Source of the DNA: Saccoglossus kowalevskii
Taxonomy: Eukaryota; Hemichordata; Enteropneusta; Harrimaniidae
Direction: 5' to 3'
Length of the DNA: 30,148 bases
Assembly (NCBI RefSeq): GCF_000003605.2
Contig: NW_003153265.1
Coordinates: forward strand, 23,169-53,316
Positions 1 through 11,357 of this stretch are shown here, one piece after another. The first letter of the stretch is position 1; each line of letters starts with the position of its first letter. The notes under the pieces are model-generated. The model was not told the origin of the DNA. It made no database searches and was given only the letters and a program-made list of their open reading frames with translations. A program made the translations under genes and the position numbers.

Positions 1-2070
1 CACTATTGGTTATAAATACCCTCGATTGATGCGAGTTCTTTCATTGAATATCACTATACACAGTTGGATATTTTTATCTTTATAAACCCTCAGTATATCA
101 CGGTCAGTCACTACATGGTTTATACATTAGAGATGTAATTTGCAATTAATAAACATGCTTAGGGCCATTATTTGCTCGGCTAAAAATATTTAGGTTACGT
201 TTCCCTGGATTCTTTTCTGAAAACAAAGCCTGCAGCTTTGGCATCATCCCAAGCAACACATTCAGAATATGCCATACATTTGTGTTGGTTGAAATGTTAT
301 GACTATGGAAAATAGCCAAATTTAGTTTGCAAATCATCTATTACACAATCAGCACCAATCACCACAGAGAGCGACTTGCAATAAACTTGTGATTTTTTTG
401 CTAACAGAAAGCCCGCTGGCAATCAAGAGACTTACACTGCAATATAACTCAATTGTAAGATAACATGTGCGAAATTAGCGGGAAAGCCTTTGAATGGCTA
501 AATATAAAAACTGTAAAAAAAGAACCCACTGTGGTGGTTTCTACCATGTTAGCGCATACGCTGTCATTGCACTTCAGAATCCATATTTTGAAACAATGTA
601 TAATAATTCAGAATACTATTGTATCAGTATAAAATGATGCGAATAAAGCGATATATTGCATGTTTCAATTACAATGCTTCACAGATAAATTATTCATATA
701 TTCGACAACATTCTTACTGATACCGGTACTTGTAAAGCATTCAGCTAAAAAAGAGTTTGTTAAAAAGTTGCTAGCCGGGAATCCAGAGTACCTTTCCCAG
801 TGCACTCATAAATCTGGTGAATCACTATAGTAAACACATAGACACCACAGAATTCTATGTCATCACTGATTGGCTGTCTCACAACCTTCCAGACTCATTC
901 GCTAGTTTATTATTCATAGATTTTTAAAAGTCTCACGATAATGGATGGCATCTAGTCTATAATATTGCAACTTCTGAAATCATTCATAATGCCTTGGATT
1001 TTTGTGCCATTATATGGAATATTTGTTGTCTGTATTTGGGAAAATACTGCATCCAAATGTTAGTGATTGTTTTCCTTCTTTTTTGATTGTTTGTTTAAAT
1101 TTCATTTGTAAATATCTTTAAATTGTGTATTCGCGAAGTTTCATCCTCTGTTTTAAATACTGTGATTTGTTAATCCAGATTTCTCAAATATTTCTCACAG
1201 TTTGTGTTTATTCATGAAATAAAATGTTGTGTATAATAGTCTCAATTCGCCAATAAAGCTATGGAAGTGACCTTTCAACTCCCTTTTATACAAGAGAAAA
1301 GGTGGTAAATGTTTATTTGTCTAAACGGTTCAGATTTCTTCCCCATTGACAATGCTGGTTATTTTTTAACTTGTCTATTATGTCTTAGGTCAAAAATGGA
1401 ATTGTAGAAAAATGCATAAAAATGTGGGAAATCCTGCAGTAAAATTATGGCAGGAAAACATGCATTTAACATGTTAATGAGGTTTGATGTTGAGAAATGA
1501 CCTGCTGCAACGTTATTGGTCAAGTTCTTAGAACTTAGGTGGACACTAGAATGTTCATTACAAGATTCAGTAAACTAGAATGCTGACATTATTCTGCCTT
1601 CTTGATATCAAATTGACTGGTTCCGTTCATTGACCATTCAATGTCCAACTCTACTCGTCATAAACTAAACGCTTGCACGTACCAACTTTAAAATGTTTGA
1701 TTTTATCTAAAGTGGGTATATTTCTTGTGAATGGGATATATTTGCAGAAACTGATAACGCAAGTGTTTATTTTCTTTCTCAAATCAACACTGTTTGATAT
1801 ATGTACGCCAAATGGGCCATAAATCACTCCGCAGTAATATTACTCCATAAATATCTGTATGTAGTAATCAGCAATTCGTTTAATGAGAAACTTGGGAACT
1901 GTCATTTTATCTTGTTCTTTTCCACTACTATTAGTTTGTGGTTATTATCATTCTATTTAATATAAAACTGAAGATTGTGAGCAATGATTCATTCACTAAT
2001 GAGTGACTGAACAGCCCTCAGCCCCTGTCATGTAGTCCCAAACATTAATATAGTTTTTGTGGCCAAATGT
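1..2070. other. AT-rich intergenic or intronic DNA, no gene seen
   Basis: No reading frame of convincing length or composition was found on either strand, and no tRNA-like or hairpin RNA gene. Isolated AATAAA hexamers (for example near 1250) are expected by chance at this base composition and are not called as polyadenylation signals. Confidence 0.6.
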
Positions 2071-2452
2071 ACTATCATATTTATTCTATTAGAAGTGCAT
2101 CTGCAATAAAAACATAATACTGTAGAATACTTTATTTTCGCTTAGAATTCATTCCCGCTATTTTCCCTGAAGGAATGATTCAGTGAAAATAAAATCCAGC
2201 GAATACCTTTTTCCCTATATTTTACATTAAACTTGTCAAAAATCAGTCAAAATTATTTCCATGCAAAGCATCCAAAAATTCTTTTCAGCAAAAATTAATT
2301 CTAGCTAAAATAAGATATTTTACAGTAATTTAAACTGTTCATTGCACTTATTGTATCCTTGATTACAGTTTGTATTAAAATATGACTTATTATGTTCATA
2401 GACATGCCTTTGTCATTTATAAAATGTGCTACTAATAGAGCAAATACGGTAT
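2071..2452. mobile_element. Family D miniature inverted-repeat element, interrupted
   Basis: The left end reads TCTATTAGAAGTGCATCTGC near 2085-2104. The right end reads GTGCTACTAATAGAGCAAAT near 2426-2445, close to the reverse complement of the family's left end. The right half also carries the block AAATATGAYTTATT followed by CATAGACA, which recurs in the copies at 13807-14072 and 17529-17675. It has no coding capacity, so it is a non-autonomous element. The copy is split by a second element at 2118-2327, which makes family D older at this locus. The superfamily is unknown. Confidence 0.6.
2118..2327. mobile_element. TA-target MITE, intact copy (Tc1/mariner-like style)
   Basis: The left end TACTGTAGAATACTTTAT and the right end ATATTTTACAGTA are inverted repeats that pair with mismatches for about 40 bp, each continuing into TTTTCGCT- or AGCTAAAA-type sequence. 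If the outer TA on each side is the target duplication, the TIR begins CTGTARAATA. About 210 bp long with no reading frame. TA duplication suggests mobilisation by a Tc1/mariner-type transposase; this is inferred from family knowledge and no transposase is present. A second copy lies at 18462-19186 and a relative with the same terminal heptamer at 7265-7475. Confidence 0.7.
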
Positions 2453-4105
2453 ATGTGTGATTAACACAAGTACTAAAAAATGTCAGGGATGACGACTGAA
2501 CCACTCATTGCCCGGAACTGTTGCCTAGCACAAACAGTATTTAAAATAAAGATTGTAGGCAAAAGTAGGATGAAGTATTGACTCAGGTCAAAATTACTTA
2601 ACCTCGCTCTAAAAAAACCGGATGGCATCTAAAAAAATGTAAAAAAAAAACGTTTCTAGTCAATCAATGTGTTTATGTAATTGACACAGATATGTGGTTT
2701 TATATTCTGAATTTGTCATTAAATTGAAGATTTTTCAGGAAAACTGAATAAAAACAAAACAAAAAAAGCTTTGGCGCGTACATTTTTTAACTGATGATCA
2801 TCACTATTTTTGTCACCCCCCCCCCCTCTCCAAAGTGGCGATGGGAATGTCACCTTGTTGACATACTTTTTGGTCTAAATCTTCAAATATTGTGTCAAAA
2901 GTCAAATCTAAAACATGGCTGACAAAATGTACCATTATATGTGTGGAATTTATTGATAAATGTAAAAGTTCAAAGAGTTCCTTTTGTACCCCCACCCTTA
3001 CCGATCTTTAACCCCTGCCCCCAATTCAATTGAATATGCTCCCATTAGATAACTATGGGTGTCCTTAGGAGGGGCATGTACAATTAAATTGGGGAGCAGT
3101 TAAGGAAGTTTTTCAAAAAGTTCATAGGTGATGACTATTAAACGAATGAATAGATGAAGTCCATACTACCATGCTCCTGTCCGAGAAGAGCAATAAGTTT
3201 TTAGCTGATATTTAATTTTTTTAATCATAATCTTTTAGCAGTTTAATATTCAATGTACATGGCTATAAATTTTTAAATCATCGTAAAGGTCACAGGAATT
3301 TCAAGATTCCGTTTTAACAGGTGCATTTTGAAATAATTGTTTGAGGTATAACTGTTAACTGAAGCTAACAGGTGTATGACGCAGATTCCATCACTTAGTT
3401 ATTTTTGATTAATTAGTACACTTCTATTTTTGGTTCAGTAAATTTCCGGATTATGAGAGTTTGCACTCTGTGATTAGTGGACTGTTAAGTGCTATCACTC
3501 AATAATCTCTTTATGAATTTGTCTTATGTGTGCCTATATTTATCTTCTGTTCAGCTGTCTGTTCATCTGTTTGTCTATTCTTTCATGTTTGACTCTGGCT
3601 CTCTGTTTGTTTGTTTGTTTATGTGTTGGAGGGCTTTCTTTTTTATGTTTTCATGCATATGCATGTATGCAGTGACTAGTGACTAGTGACTGACGGGCAA
3701 GTCTCCAACTGTATTGGTATTGCCAAAAAATCACTCTAGATGTATCAATTCTCCTTTACAAAACCAGCAGTTTTTTCGCTAAAATTCCACTCACAAGTCA
3801 AAGACTTGCTTATTCTTGTAAGAAAATTTGAAATGAAACAGTTTGAAATGCAACCATATCATCGCTTACAAAAAGTTGTTTTCACAATCACATTCATGGG
3901 TACCAAGGTGACCAGGGCCTTGAGACAAATTCTAATTGTGGAGTGAAACCTAAACATGAACATACTGGTTAGAACTGCCTATTATAAGATGATTTTGCAA
4001 CTTTTATTTAATCCTCTTTTTTCAAAAAAAATCATTTGCCAAATGATGAAAACCAGTGTTTATACTGTGTGACGTCTTCTGTGATTGCATGGTATTCTAT
4101 CATCC
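2453..4105. other. No gene seen; simple-sequence tracts
   Basis: The stretch holds only low-complexity features: a run of 11 C at 2816-2826, a GTTT run near 3603-3620 and three copies of a GTGACTA heptamer at 3671-3692. Reading frames here are short, composed of AT-rich codons and unlike any family I recognise. Confidence 0.55.
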
Positions 4106-4118
4106 TGACCTTTGACCT
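4106..4118 (-). promoter_or_regulatory. DR1 nuclear-receptor motif (perfect)
   Basis: The plus strand reads TGACCTTTGACCT, the reverse complement of AGGTCAAAGGTCA. This is two perfect AGGTCA half-sites spaced by one base, the DR1 arrangement bound by RXR, HNF4 and COUP-TF-type receptors. A second, weaker DR1 starts three bases downstream. Function is inferred; the motif is also frequent in dispersed repeats. Confidence 0.35.
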
Positions 4119-4120
4119 GG

Positions 4121-4133
4121 AGGGCAAAGGTTA
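4121..4133 (+). promoter_or_regulatory. DR1-like motif (imperfect)
   Basis: AGGGCAAAGGTTA differs from a perfect DR1 at two positions and lies immediately beside the perfect site at 4106-4118 in the opposite orientation. Confidence 0.25.
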
Positions 4134-4284
4134 TCATAAACCAATCAGAATGTAGTGTGATTCAGAAAAATTACTTGGTAACTACTTTTTAGCAATTTAA
4201 TGATGATTCAGAAAAAACATGATAATATGAGAAAAGCAAATTTATACAAATAACTGGCTAAGAGAAAATTTTTTCTGTAAAGTG

Positions 4285-4612
4285 AAATAAAACAATTAAA
4301 GGCAGCCATACAATGTGTACACTGAATAATAGAATAATTAAAGTTTGTTACATAGAATAATTATGCAATTGAAGGCAATATATGTACAATATATAAGACA
4401 ATTAAAGGCAGCCATACAGTGTTTATATAGAAAAATGTGACAATTAAAGGCAGTCATACATGTATCCGGTTTACATAGATAAATGAACCAATTAAAGACA
4501 GCCATACAGTGTTTACACAAAGAAATGAGACAATTAAAGGCAGCCATACAGTGCTTATATAGAAAAATGTGACAATTAAAGGCAGTCATACTTATGCAGA
4601 TATATGGGGCAA
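4285..4612. repeat. 42-bp tandem repeat (one 48-bp unit)
   Basis: Units begin CAATTAAAGGCAGCCATACA. The clear copies start at 4399, 4441, 4489, 4531 and 4573, giving steps of 42, 48, 42 and 42 bases, with degenerate copies at 4293 and 4367. Both 42 and 48 are multiples of three, so the minus strand stays open for 83 codons as a 14-residue repeat of AFNC-type segments. I read this as a consequence of the period and not as a gene. Confidence 0.85.
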
Positions 4613-5200
4613 ATTACAATGTTTATATGTGCCAATAATGTGTGTTTTGCGATTGGGCCCTGCTGTGTGCACTTGACCTCTACACTCTGCAGCCTTTATG
4701 TTCTACACTCTACGCCTTGCTGTGCATTCTCGATCTGTCCTCCTCAGTGTGTATGACGATCTGTGCAGTTATGTGATCAGCAATGTCTAGCCTTTATGAC
4801 TAAATCAGTGGGTACTGGTATGCTGTGTGGTGAAGCAAGTGAAATGTCTTCTGTAATAGCTCAAGCACGAGATATACAAAAATGATTTGGCAATAATTTA
4901 AAGGGCAGTGGTCGTCTTGCAGCGAGTGTTTAAATTTTTCTACATGCTTATATATGTCCCATATGCCATGATATCAAACAGGAGGTGGGTGACTCAATAT
5001 TATTCTTTCCACTATATCACTTGTCTCTGATATTTCAGAAATTTCTTAGTGTTTATGAAAAATAACATGCAGCTCTGATAAATCACTGGTAGCACAGTAT
5101 GATATTAATAATTGCACCACCACATACTTTTATGTTGTTTTGCTTGGCAGTGCTGAAATGCATTAAAAAGACATGTCTTATACAATATCTATCTTGTGTG

Positions 5201-5213
5201 GGGTCAAAGGTCA
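5201..5213 (+). promoter_or_regulatory. DR1 nuclear-receptor motif
   Basis: GGGTCAAAGGTCA: two half-sites in direct orientation with one spacer base, one mismatch from the AGGTCA consensus. Part of a cluster with 4106-4133 and 5266-5278. Confidence 0.35.
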
Positions 5214-5265
5214 TCTGTCATCCATATTCTACGTATGGGGCAACATGTATATGACATATGAAGTT

Positions 5266-5278
5266 GGGTCAAAGGTGA
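5266..5278 (+). promoter_or_regulatory. DR1-like motif
   Basis: GGGTCAAAGGTGA, 65 bases after the site at 5201 and in the same orientation. The first half-site is identical and the second differs at one base. Confidence 0.3.
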
Positions 5279-6130
5279 GAGGTTATATATGTATTATTAA
5301 GTAAATCTTGTTTATAATCTGTATTAAGTCATTCATTATGGTTCTGAGACTTAAAACGTGTAATTGTATGCAATGTTGCTGTCATATTTAGAACCTATAA
5401 CCTCTCCAGCATATCTATTCTTGAAATAATTCAGTGCTGTTTCCATGGTGACTCCAATATATCGAGTATTATAAATTTTCCACACTGTGCTTTGCTGTAT
5501 TATCTGTATTGCTGTTCTGAGACACACTTCATATATTATTGATGGGTTGAAATAGACCTGGCAGAAAATTAACTATTTATTGGATTATAGCCTATATATA
5601 AAATGAAACTAAAAGTTTAAAATAGCTTAAAAGGCAGTGACTGTCGCCATGCACAGGTGCATGACTTGTGTTGATAATAGTGATTTTTCCATAATCCAGT
5701 GCACTCTCACAATTGCAAGTAATCTGGTCACCATTTGCACTAAAAAAATAACTTTGACTCTTTTGATGCGTTCCAATCACCCCTGGAATTGCCTGCTAAT
5801 ATCTAAATCCTGTTATGGTCTCTTGATTGTATGCAATGATCTGAAAAATTCTATGAGTCATCGTCTTAGTCAATATGGGACCCTTATTTTGTGCATGTGC
5901 ACAAGTGACAACTACCACATACTCTTTAATATTCAACAATAATAATAATAAGTTTAGTGCATCCTTAGAAATACAATGTCTCTATCAGTTGTGATAACTA
6001 CTACTATAATAGGAATAAAAGTTGTTAATGGGATAAAGCAAGTGTTACATATCAAATGGCATTTTCAATTTTTGACCGAAATGCATTATGAATATATTTG
6101 CTAATCTTTATTATTACATCATCTTTTGAA

Positions 6131-6269
6131 GTCATCACCTGCGCATACATCAGATGGCCATAGTGTGTCATTGTTTACAAACAGGCGTCTGCCCATGAGC
6201 CTTTGCGTTTTTAGCATGTGTTGTTATCGTCGATTGGGACTCAATTCCCGCGCATGCGCAGGTGACGAC
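6131..6269. mobile_element. Short foldback element with NRF1-like palindrome
   Basis: Left arm GTCATCACCTGCGCATAC (6131-6148) and the reverse complement of the right arm (6252-6269), GTCGTCACCTGCGCATGC, match at 16 of 18 positions. The right arm carries the palindrome GCGCATGCGC (6250-6259), the canonical NRF1 core. The 139-bp span is much more GC-rich than its surroundings and has no reading frame of note. It could be a MITE or a decayed promoter segment; the inverted arms favour a MITE. No clear target duplication is seen. Confidence 0.45.
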
Positions 6270-7264
6270 CCTCCCGCTTTAAATTTCTGGATATCATCCC
6301 TTGTTTCTTGTGGAAATTTAATGTCTTGTACGATTTGTTGGCGGATTACTTAATATTGAGAGCATATCATAACAAAGTGCAGTTCATCTTCTATTTCATT
6401 CTGTATTATTTATTATTCAGTGAACATTTATTTGTTCGTGAACATTTGTCTCGCAAAAGCATTTTAGAGTGCATTTCTCTTGAAAATTTCACATAGTTTC
6501 TAATTTATAATATTTCGTGTATTTTGAGTCACGTAATACAGTATTAGTAGTTTGGTGGAATAGTTTGTGTAAAGCATGTAAACTGCATGTTCTTCACATT
6601 TAGGTCACTCCACTTGCCTTCTTGAGTGCAAATTGTGCGCTGTTGAGGATCACTTCAAGTTATGCCAATAGCATTCGTAATGTACATGAGCAGCTCTTTT
6701 GCACTTACTTAAAAACCTGTAATAAGGGCATAGATGTTTCCTAGACGACTGTTTTAAACATAAGATGATTAGCAGTTTATCGATAACACGACAGTTTTCA
6801 TCGTAGCAAACGTAGCTTCCAATGATTACAGACTTCATTCAGTTTATGTGTACCGGTAATATCATTAACGTTAATCGAATCAGACGTCAATTTCATTCTA
6901 GCAGAAAGAGTGAAACGTAATAAAGGTAACTCTTCTGTATTCAATGTAATATGTAAAGCAGACAGTAAAGAATACTTAACTGTATTGTATGAATTGACAA
7001 TTACGATAGGCCAAGTAAAACAAATTCACAAAATAGTCCAGTTTATAGTCTGCACTTTTCTTCAGAAGCTTGGGACAAGAATAGCCACATTTTTTGAGTG
7101 AAAACATAAAATTGACTAAAATTATGTCTGTTGGCTCCAAAATTAGGGTTCATTTCCATAAATATTGAAGAATATATGAAAAAAGTGCTGAAAAATTTGG
7201 GTGAGAAAGTCTGGTGGTGAAAATGCAAAAAAACTACTAGATAGGTAGCCAGGAATTTTTATAT
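6270..7264. other. No gene seen
   Basis: AT-rich sequence with short frames only on both strands. No repeat shared with other parts of the window was noticed. Confidence 0.55.
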
Positions 7265-7475
7265 TACTGTAAAGGGGTTAATTATGCACTGGGTTTTAAT
7301 TTTGCTTATTTCGCTGACTGGAAAATGCACTAAAATTAAAACCCAGTGAATTTGTAAAATTTAGCATAGAACACATTATCTAAATGATAAAACTGAATTT
7401 AAAACCCACTGAATATGCCTGAAATGGTAAAATCAGCGAAATTTAAACCCAGTGAAAATTAGTAATTTTACAGTA
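7265..7475. mobile_element. TA-target MITE, related family
   Basis: The left end TACTGTAAAGGGGTTAAT and the right end TAATTTTACAGTA are inverted repeats. Just inside, CACTGGGTTTTAATTTTGC on the left pairs with GCGAAATTTAAACCCAGTG on the right, giving TIRs of roughly 35 bp. An extra internal inverted copy of the CCCAGTG segment lies near 7340-7350 and another near 7400. It shares the terminal TACTGTAAA and the TTTCGCTGA-type block with 2118-2327. Non-coding and non-autonomous. Confidence 0.65.
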
Positions 7476-8347
7476 TTGTATTTTGTGTTTTTTTCGCAAT
7501 GAGTTCAATGTACTCTTTAGGTTTTTGTGAAAGAATAATAATGCTCTAACTACAGATAAGACAGAATGACATATATTTTCTTAATACAAAAGTACAAGTA
7601 AGCTAGTCCTTTACTACATAGAAGAATAAATATCATATTACTAATTTTAGAATGGTTGACATTATCACATCCGATGCCCCTGAGCAGATTCTGCGATGAT
7701 ACTTTTGGTGTTGTAAGTTTATAGCAAGAATGACATTTCTCCATCATTATAGCTTGCTATACTAGGTTAGGATGGCACAAATGTGGATTTGTGTAGTGAT
7801 AAAATGATAAAAGTGTTAGCAGTCATTAGTATAGTAAATTATAATAAAAGGAATCAAACAAACAAGGAAAGTCTTTGGTATCTCTCATGTAATTTTCAAG
7901 CTACTAGAAGAAAAATTAATATGTTTTAAATTGTTATACCGGGGGGTAAGCTGAAAAATACTTCTTTATTTTTATGTTTAGCGCTGACGTCATTTAAACA
8001 GTGAAGTATTAATTAATATGCCTTTTTCTTGTTGATTTTGGTCAATTGTTTATTAAGGCTTGTTAAGTTACGTATTGTAACAATTTAGTCTGGTCATACA
8101 TATATCGGTATATGGAGGTATTACTGATAGCTCACACAATAATCCCAGTAAGGTCTCTATAAAAAGGGTCAAATGAATTTTTATTTTTCCAAGAATGCCA
8201 AGATGAAGTCGAAAGGAAACTGGGTCTATTCACTCTACTATGTACTTCACGTATATTGAATTGAGTGCAATATCTTGTTGCTGATTTGTGTTTGTGTGTG
8301 TTTTTAAATTTTTTTCATAATAATTGCTAATAACTTTAAGAATAACT
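7476..8347. other. No gene seen
   Basis: AT-rich. A single CRE-like TGACGTCA occurs at about 7985-7992 without supporting promoter context. Confidence 0.5.
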
Positions 8348-8528
8348 ATGTGCGTGACCTAGGAAAGTTTTTTCTCTAGTTCGTGCATTGCGTCATAGAA
8401 TAATGTGTGCGACTTTGGAATGTTTATTTTCTCTTTGGTTTATGCATTGCATCATGGGAAATGTGTGCGACTTCAAAATGTTTGCTCTCTTGTTCATACA
8501 TTGCATTGCATCATGGGAAACATGTGCA
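8348..8528. repeat. Three-unit tandem repeat, about 55-58 bp
   Basis: Units begin ATGTGYGYGAC at 8348, 8403 and 8461. Each contains GCATTGCRTCATRG toward its end. The copies have diverged by substitutions and small indels, so the array is old. A plus-strand frame across it (8388-8660) is a repeat artefact in my reading. Confidence 0.7.
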
Positions 8529-8749
8529 GACAGGAGTCCATCAAATTATGATCAATTAGTACTTCCCCTGCATTCTTGCAATCCCATTCCAGCAAAACAA
8601 AACTTCTTATTGTATATTACGAAATGTGCCAACATTGTTAACAACATTTTACAATATTGACATGGTTTGTTTTTATGAGTTCTCAAAAGCTGTTTTATTC
8701 GTCTTCAAAGATTAAAATTATTTTTAGCATTTTTGTTTGAGAAGTGCTA

Positions 8750-8829
8750 TGACATCATAATGTTGTCATGGCAGCAAATAAATGTTGTCATGTCAACCAT
8801 TACCACTGACGCCACTGATGATGTCATAT
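8750..8829. repeat. Small inverted repeat around ATGACATCAT
   Basis: ATGACATCAT near 8750 is the reverse complement of ATGATGTCAT near 8819-8828, with further TGTCATG motifs between them. This could be a remnant of a short foldback element or chance. Confidence 0.3.
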
Positions 8830-9319
8830 TCTTACAAGGTACAATAGATCAAAGTAAATTGGCAGTTATTTATAGTTGATATGGGATATAAACTCATTAC
8901 TTGAAGCCAAATAGAATCATCAGTGGTATTTGTTTGATTATAAAGTGGCTTTCAACAGGTTACAATATTAAATTGAAGTGTCAAACACTCACTGGACCTG
9001 CTTATATCGTAAAATTTACCTTTCTTTATTAATTTAGTTTACTTTCGCTCCTTGAGTGATCACGGTTTCTGAAGCATTTTTTTCTTCATATTGCTATTTT
9101 CATGCTAGCTTTCAAACATTCATTCTGAAAGTGAGTAGTTCTGCAAAATTAGTTGCAGACTGAAATGTTTGAATTTTTGGTATTTTTCTCACTTCTGAGA
9201 TTATTTTGAATCATACATGCTGAATTTGACATCGCAAATAGATTCTGATAATTGGGTCATCGATAAATCATTTACTTTGTTGTTGCTTTCTTTGTCATTA
9301 ACTTTTCGAATGTCATTAT
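8830..9319. other. No gene seen
   Basis: AT-rich unique-looking sequence between the small inverted repeat and the dispersed element at 9320. Nothing supportable was found. Confidence 0.5.
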
Positions 9320-9895
9320 TTGCTGTTATCGAGCGGAGATATTCGTATTACTGATTGTTCACCGATCTGTGGGCGTCAACTTTACATTTTCAAATGTATG
9401 TATGTCAGTTGTATGGGTTTTATACATATCTTGTGTGGTTCTCTCTCACATTTGTTGATTGAATTTGAGGCATTACCTTAACTCTCTAATTTTAGTGAAT
9501 ATTCTTTGGTAAAAAAAAGTTTTTTTTTTTTAATGTGACTAGCCAGATTTCTTTGATATTGTATATGTAATTACCTTATTCATTTCTGATGGTACCTTCA
9601 ATTCTCTAATTTCAGTGAATACTTGTATTTGTCATTTGGGGTAAAAAAAAAACAAAAACAAAAAACTATTTCTGGCATCTTTTTGAAAAACACTGTATTT
9701 TATATGTAAGTACATTGTACCTTGGATTGACCAGATTGATTTGTTTCATTTCCCCATCAGATTAATTCATTTAGTGTTCATAACATGATAGTGAATATTC
9801 TTGTCATTTGAAAATGGCCAGACTGATTGATTTGATATTCCTTTCTCATTATGCATCTAACACAGCAGAGTTATATCAGCCAAAAGTCTGCTTGT
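9320..9895 (+). mobile_element. Dispersed non-autonomous element, old degenerate copy
   Basis: This segment follows the insert at 18550-19081 in order. It starts TGCTGTTATCGAGCGGAGAT, like the insert's GCTGTCGACTTTGTCGAGCAGAG. It carries internal repeats of TTCAATTCTCTAATTTYAG followed by GTGAATA (near 9480 and 9600, with a partial third near 9790). It ends in AACACAGCAGAG, ATATCAGCC and GTCTGCTTGT, like the insert's AACAGCGGAGC, ATCTCAGCC and GGCTGCTTGT. Copies of poly-A and poly-T tracts have expanded inside it. It has no coding frame. Because it is far more diverged than the 18550 copy, it is probably an older insertion. Confidence 0.6.
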
Positions 9896-11357
9896 ATAAT
9901 TTGGACCAGACAGACATATTTCCATTGGCCTAATCTTGATTATCATTTTTGAAAACGTGGCTGTAACTTTTATTATACCGGTAACTGTAAATTTGTTGTT
10001 AAAAATAAAAGCATAAAAACATTTCCTCTTTATGAGTATGAACACAGATGGAGTGAAGATTATAATGTACTTTACAACAAAAATATATAAAATTTTAAAA
10101 GCAAAAGGTAGCACACCTACTGCAAAATGATAGACATTCTTCTCGAATGTAGATATATTGATTGGATATAATTTTCGAACACTTGTTGCATGGTCATATT
10201 GACGAGGTTTCAGTGGAATTTTCATTAATATTTTAATTTCATGTTAGCAATGATAAAGAAAATGTTTTAAAAGAAATTTAAATAGTGAGTGCATTTTCTA
10301 AAATCTTTATTCTTTGCAAATAATAGAGTAGTGAGTATTAAACAAACTGTAATGAAATAAAAGCGTTCATTATAATTTTGCACATGTCGACCTCCGTCTC
10401 TACGTGAGCTTGATAACAAGCACTCACTCATGCAGAGTCTTGTACAAGAACAGATCTCACTATTATATAAAAATTATTGACGATGAAAATTGAAAAATCC
10501 AAAAGTAATTACTCATGTCAGAATTTAATATAAATGAAATAAGTTGACCTGGGCGTAATAAAATATGAATAATAGTATACTTGCGGCAGAAATGTGTTAT
10601 TGAAATTTCTCTTTGAATAGAAGGTGACGAGAAGCTGTGTCGTATTACCAGAAAATGAATGCATATTTTTATAATTATGTCATGATTTCATTTTTGGACA
10701 TTGCTGTTTATAGAAGAAAAAGAACATTCAAAAAATAATCTTGCCAATTTTGTTGAATTTGATGATATTTTTGGTTGTTGTGGATGATGGGAATTTACAG
10801 CCATTTCATTGACAGAGTTGATCACATTTTTACAATTTTGTCATATTTTCAAGTTTTTATGTTGCATAGTTGAAAATTAGGCTGCAGAATTAAATGTTCC
10901 TCTAATATAAGCGTACTAGCATGAACTCCTCATACAAAGGTCTATTTTTTTTCAGAATAAACATTGAATAGCATTCTTTAAAAAGATGTTTGCATTTGAT
11001 GGTTTCGTTTTATTTATTGTCCGGTTATCATTGTCCTCTAGCACTACTGAAAAAGTTCCCTTATATGAATCCATATTATGCTAATATGCTCAAATTTTGA
11101 AAAAGATTGAGAGAAGACGATTGGACTTCTTTTGGAAGGTCATACATGTACATACTCCGAAGCCGTCCATTTTAAGGGATATGTTAACTTAACAACTGTG
11201 TGGTCAAATGTCCCACTGTCTATATGCACATGGCGTATTTGTACATGGTACTAAAGGTAGTGATAGAACAGGGTTTGGCACATTCCTCTCTGCCATAACA
11301 AAGTCACCATGGGAAATGAACTAATTGCATTCTTTGCTGATTGTTTAAATCAATTTT
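9896..11357. other. No gene seen
   Basis: A 122-codon minus-strand frame (9857-10225) starts at an ATG but its last 13 codons lie in the dispersed element. Its composition (Ile, Phe, Lys) is what AT-rich DNA gives by chance, and I recognise no domain. Nothing else was found. Confidence 0.5.

Larger units (their letters stand above)
4613..6130. other. No gene seen
   Basis: Apart from the two DR1 motifs listed separately and an AAT microsatellite at about 5938-5950, nothing was recognised. Overlapping frames of 101 codons (plus) and 62 codons (minus) between 5592 and 5942 show no domain, signal peptide or repeat. Confidence 0.55.

Noticed and set aside
4338-4589. 83-codon minus-strand frame with AFNC repeats
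   Set aside because: By-product of 42/48-bp tandem units; no signal peptide or flanking exon structure.
7985-7992. Isolated TGACGTCA (also near 17237) as promoters
   Set aside because: No accompanying start-site motif, GC box or splice donor, unlike the cluster at 27473-27600.
9857-10225. 122-codon minus-strand ATG frame with hydrophobic stretches
   Set aside because: Composition follows AT-rich DNA, no domain is recognised and the C-terminal codons lie inside a dispersed repeat.
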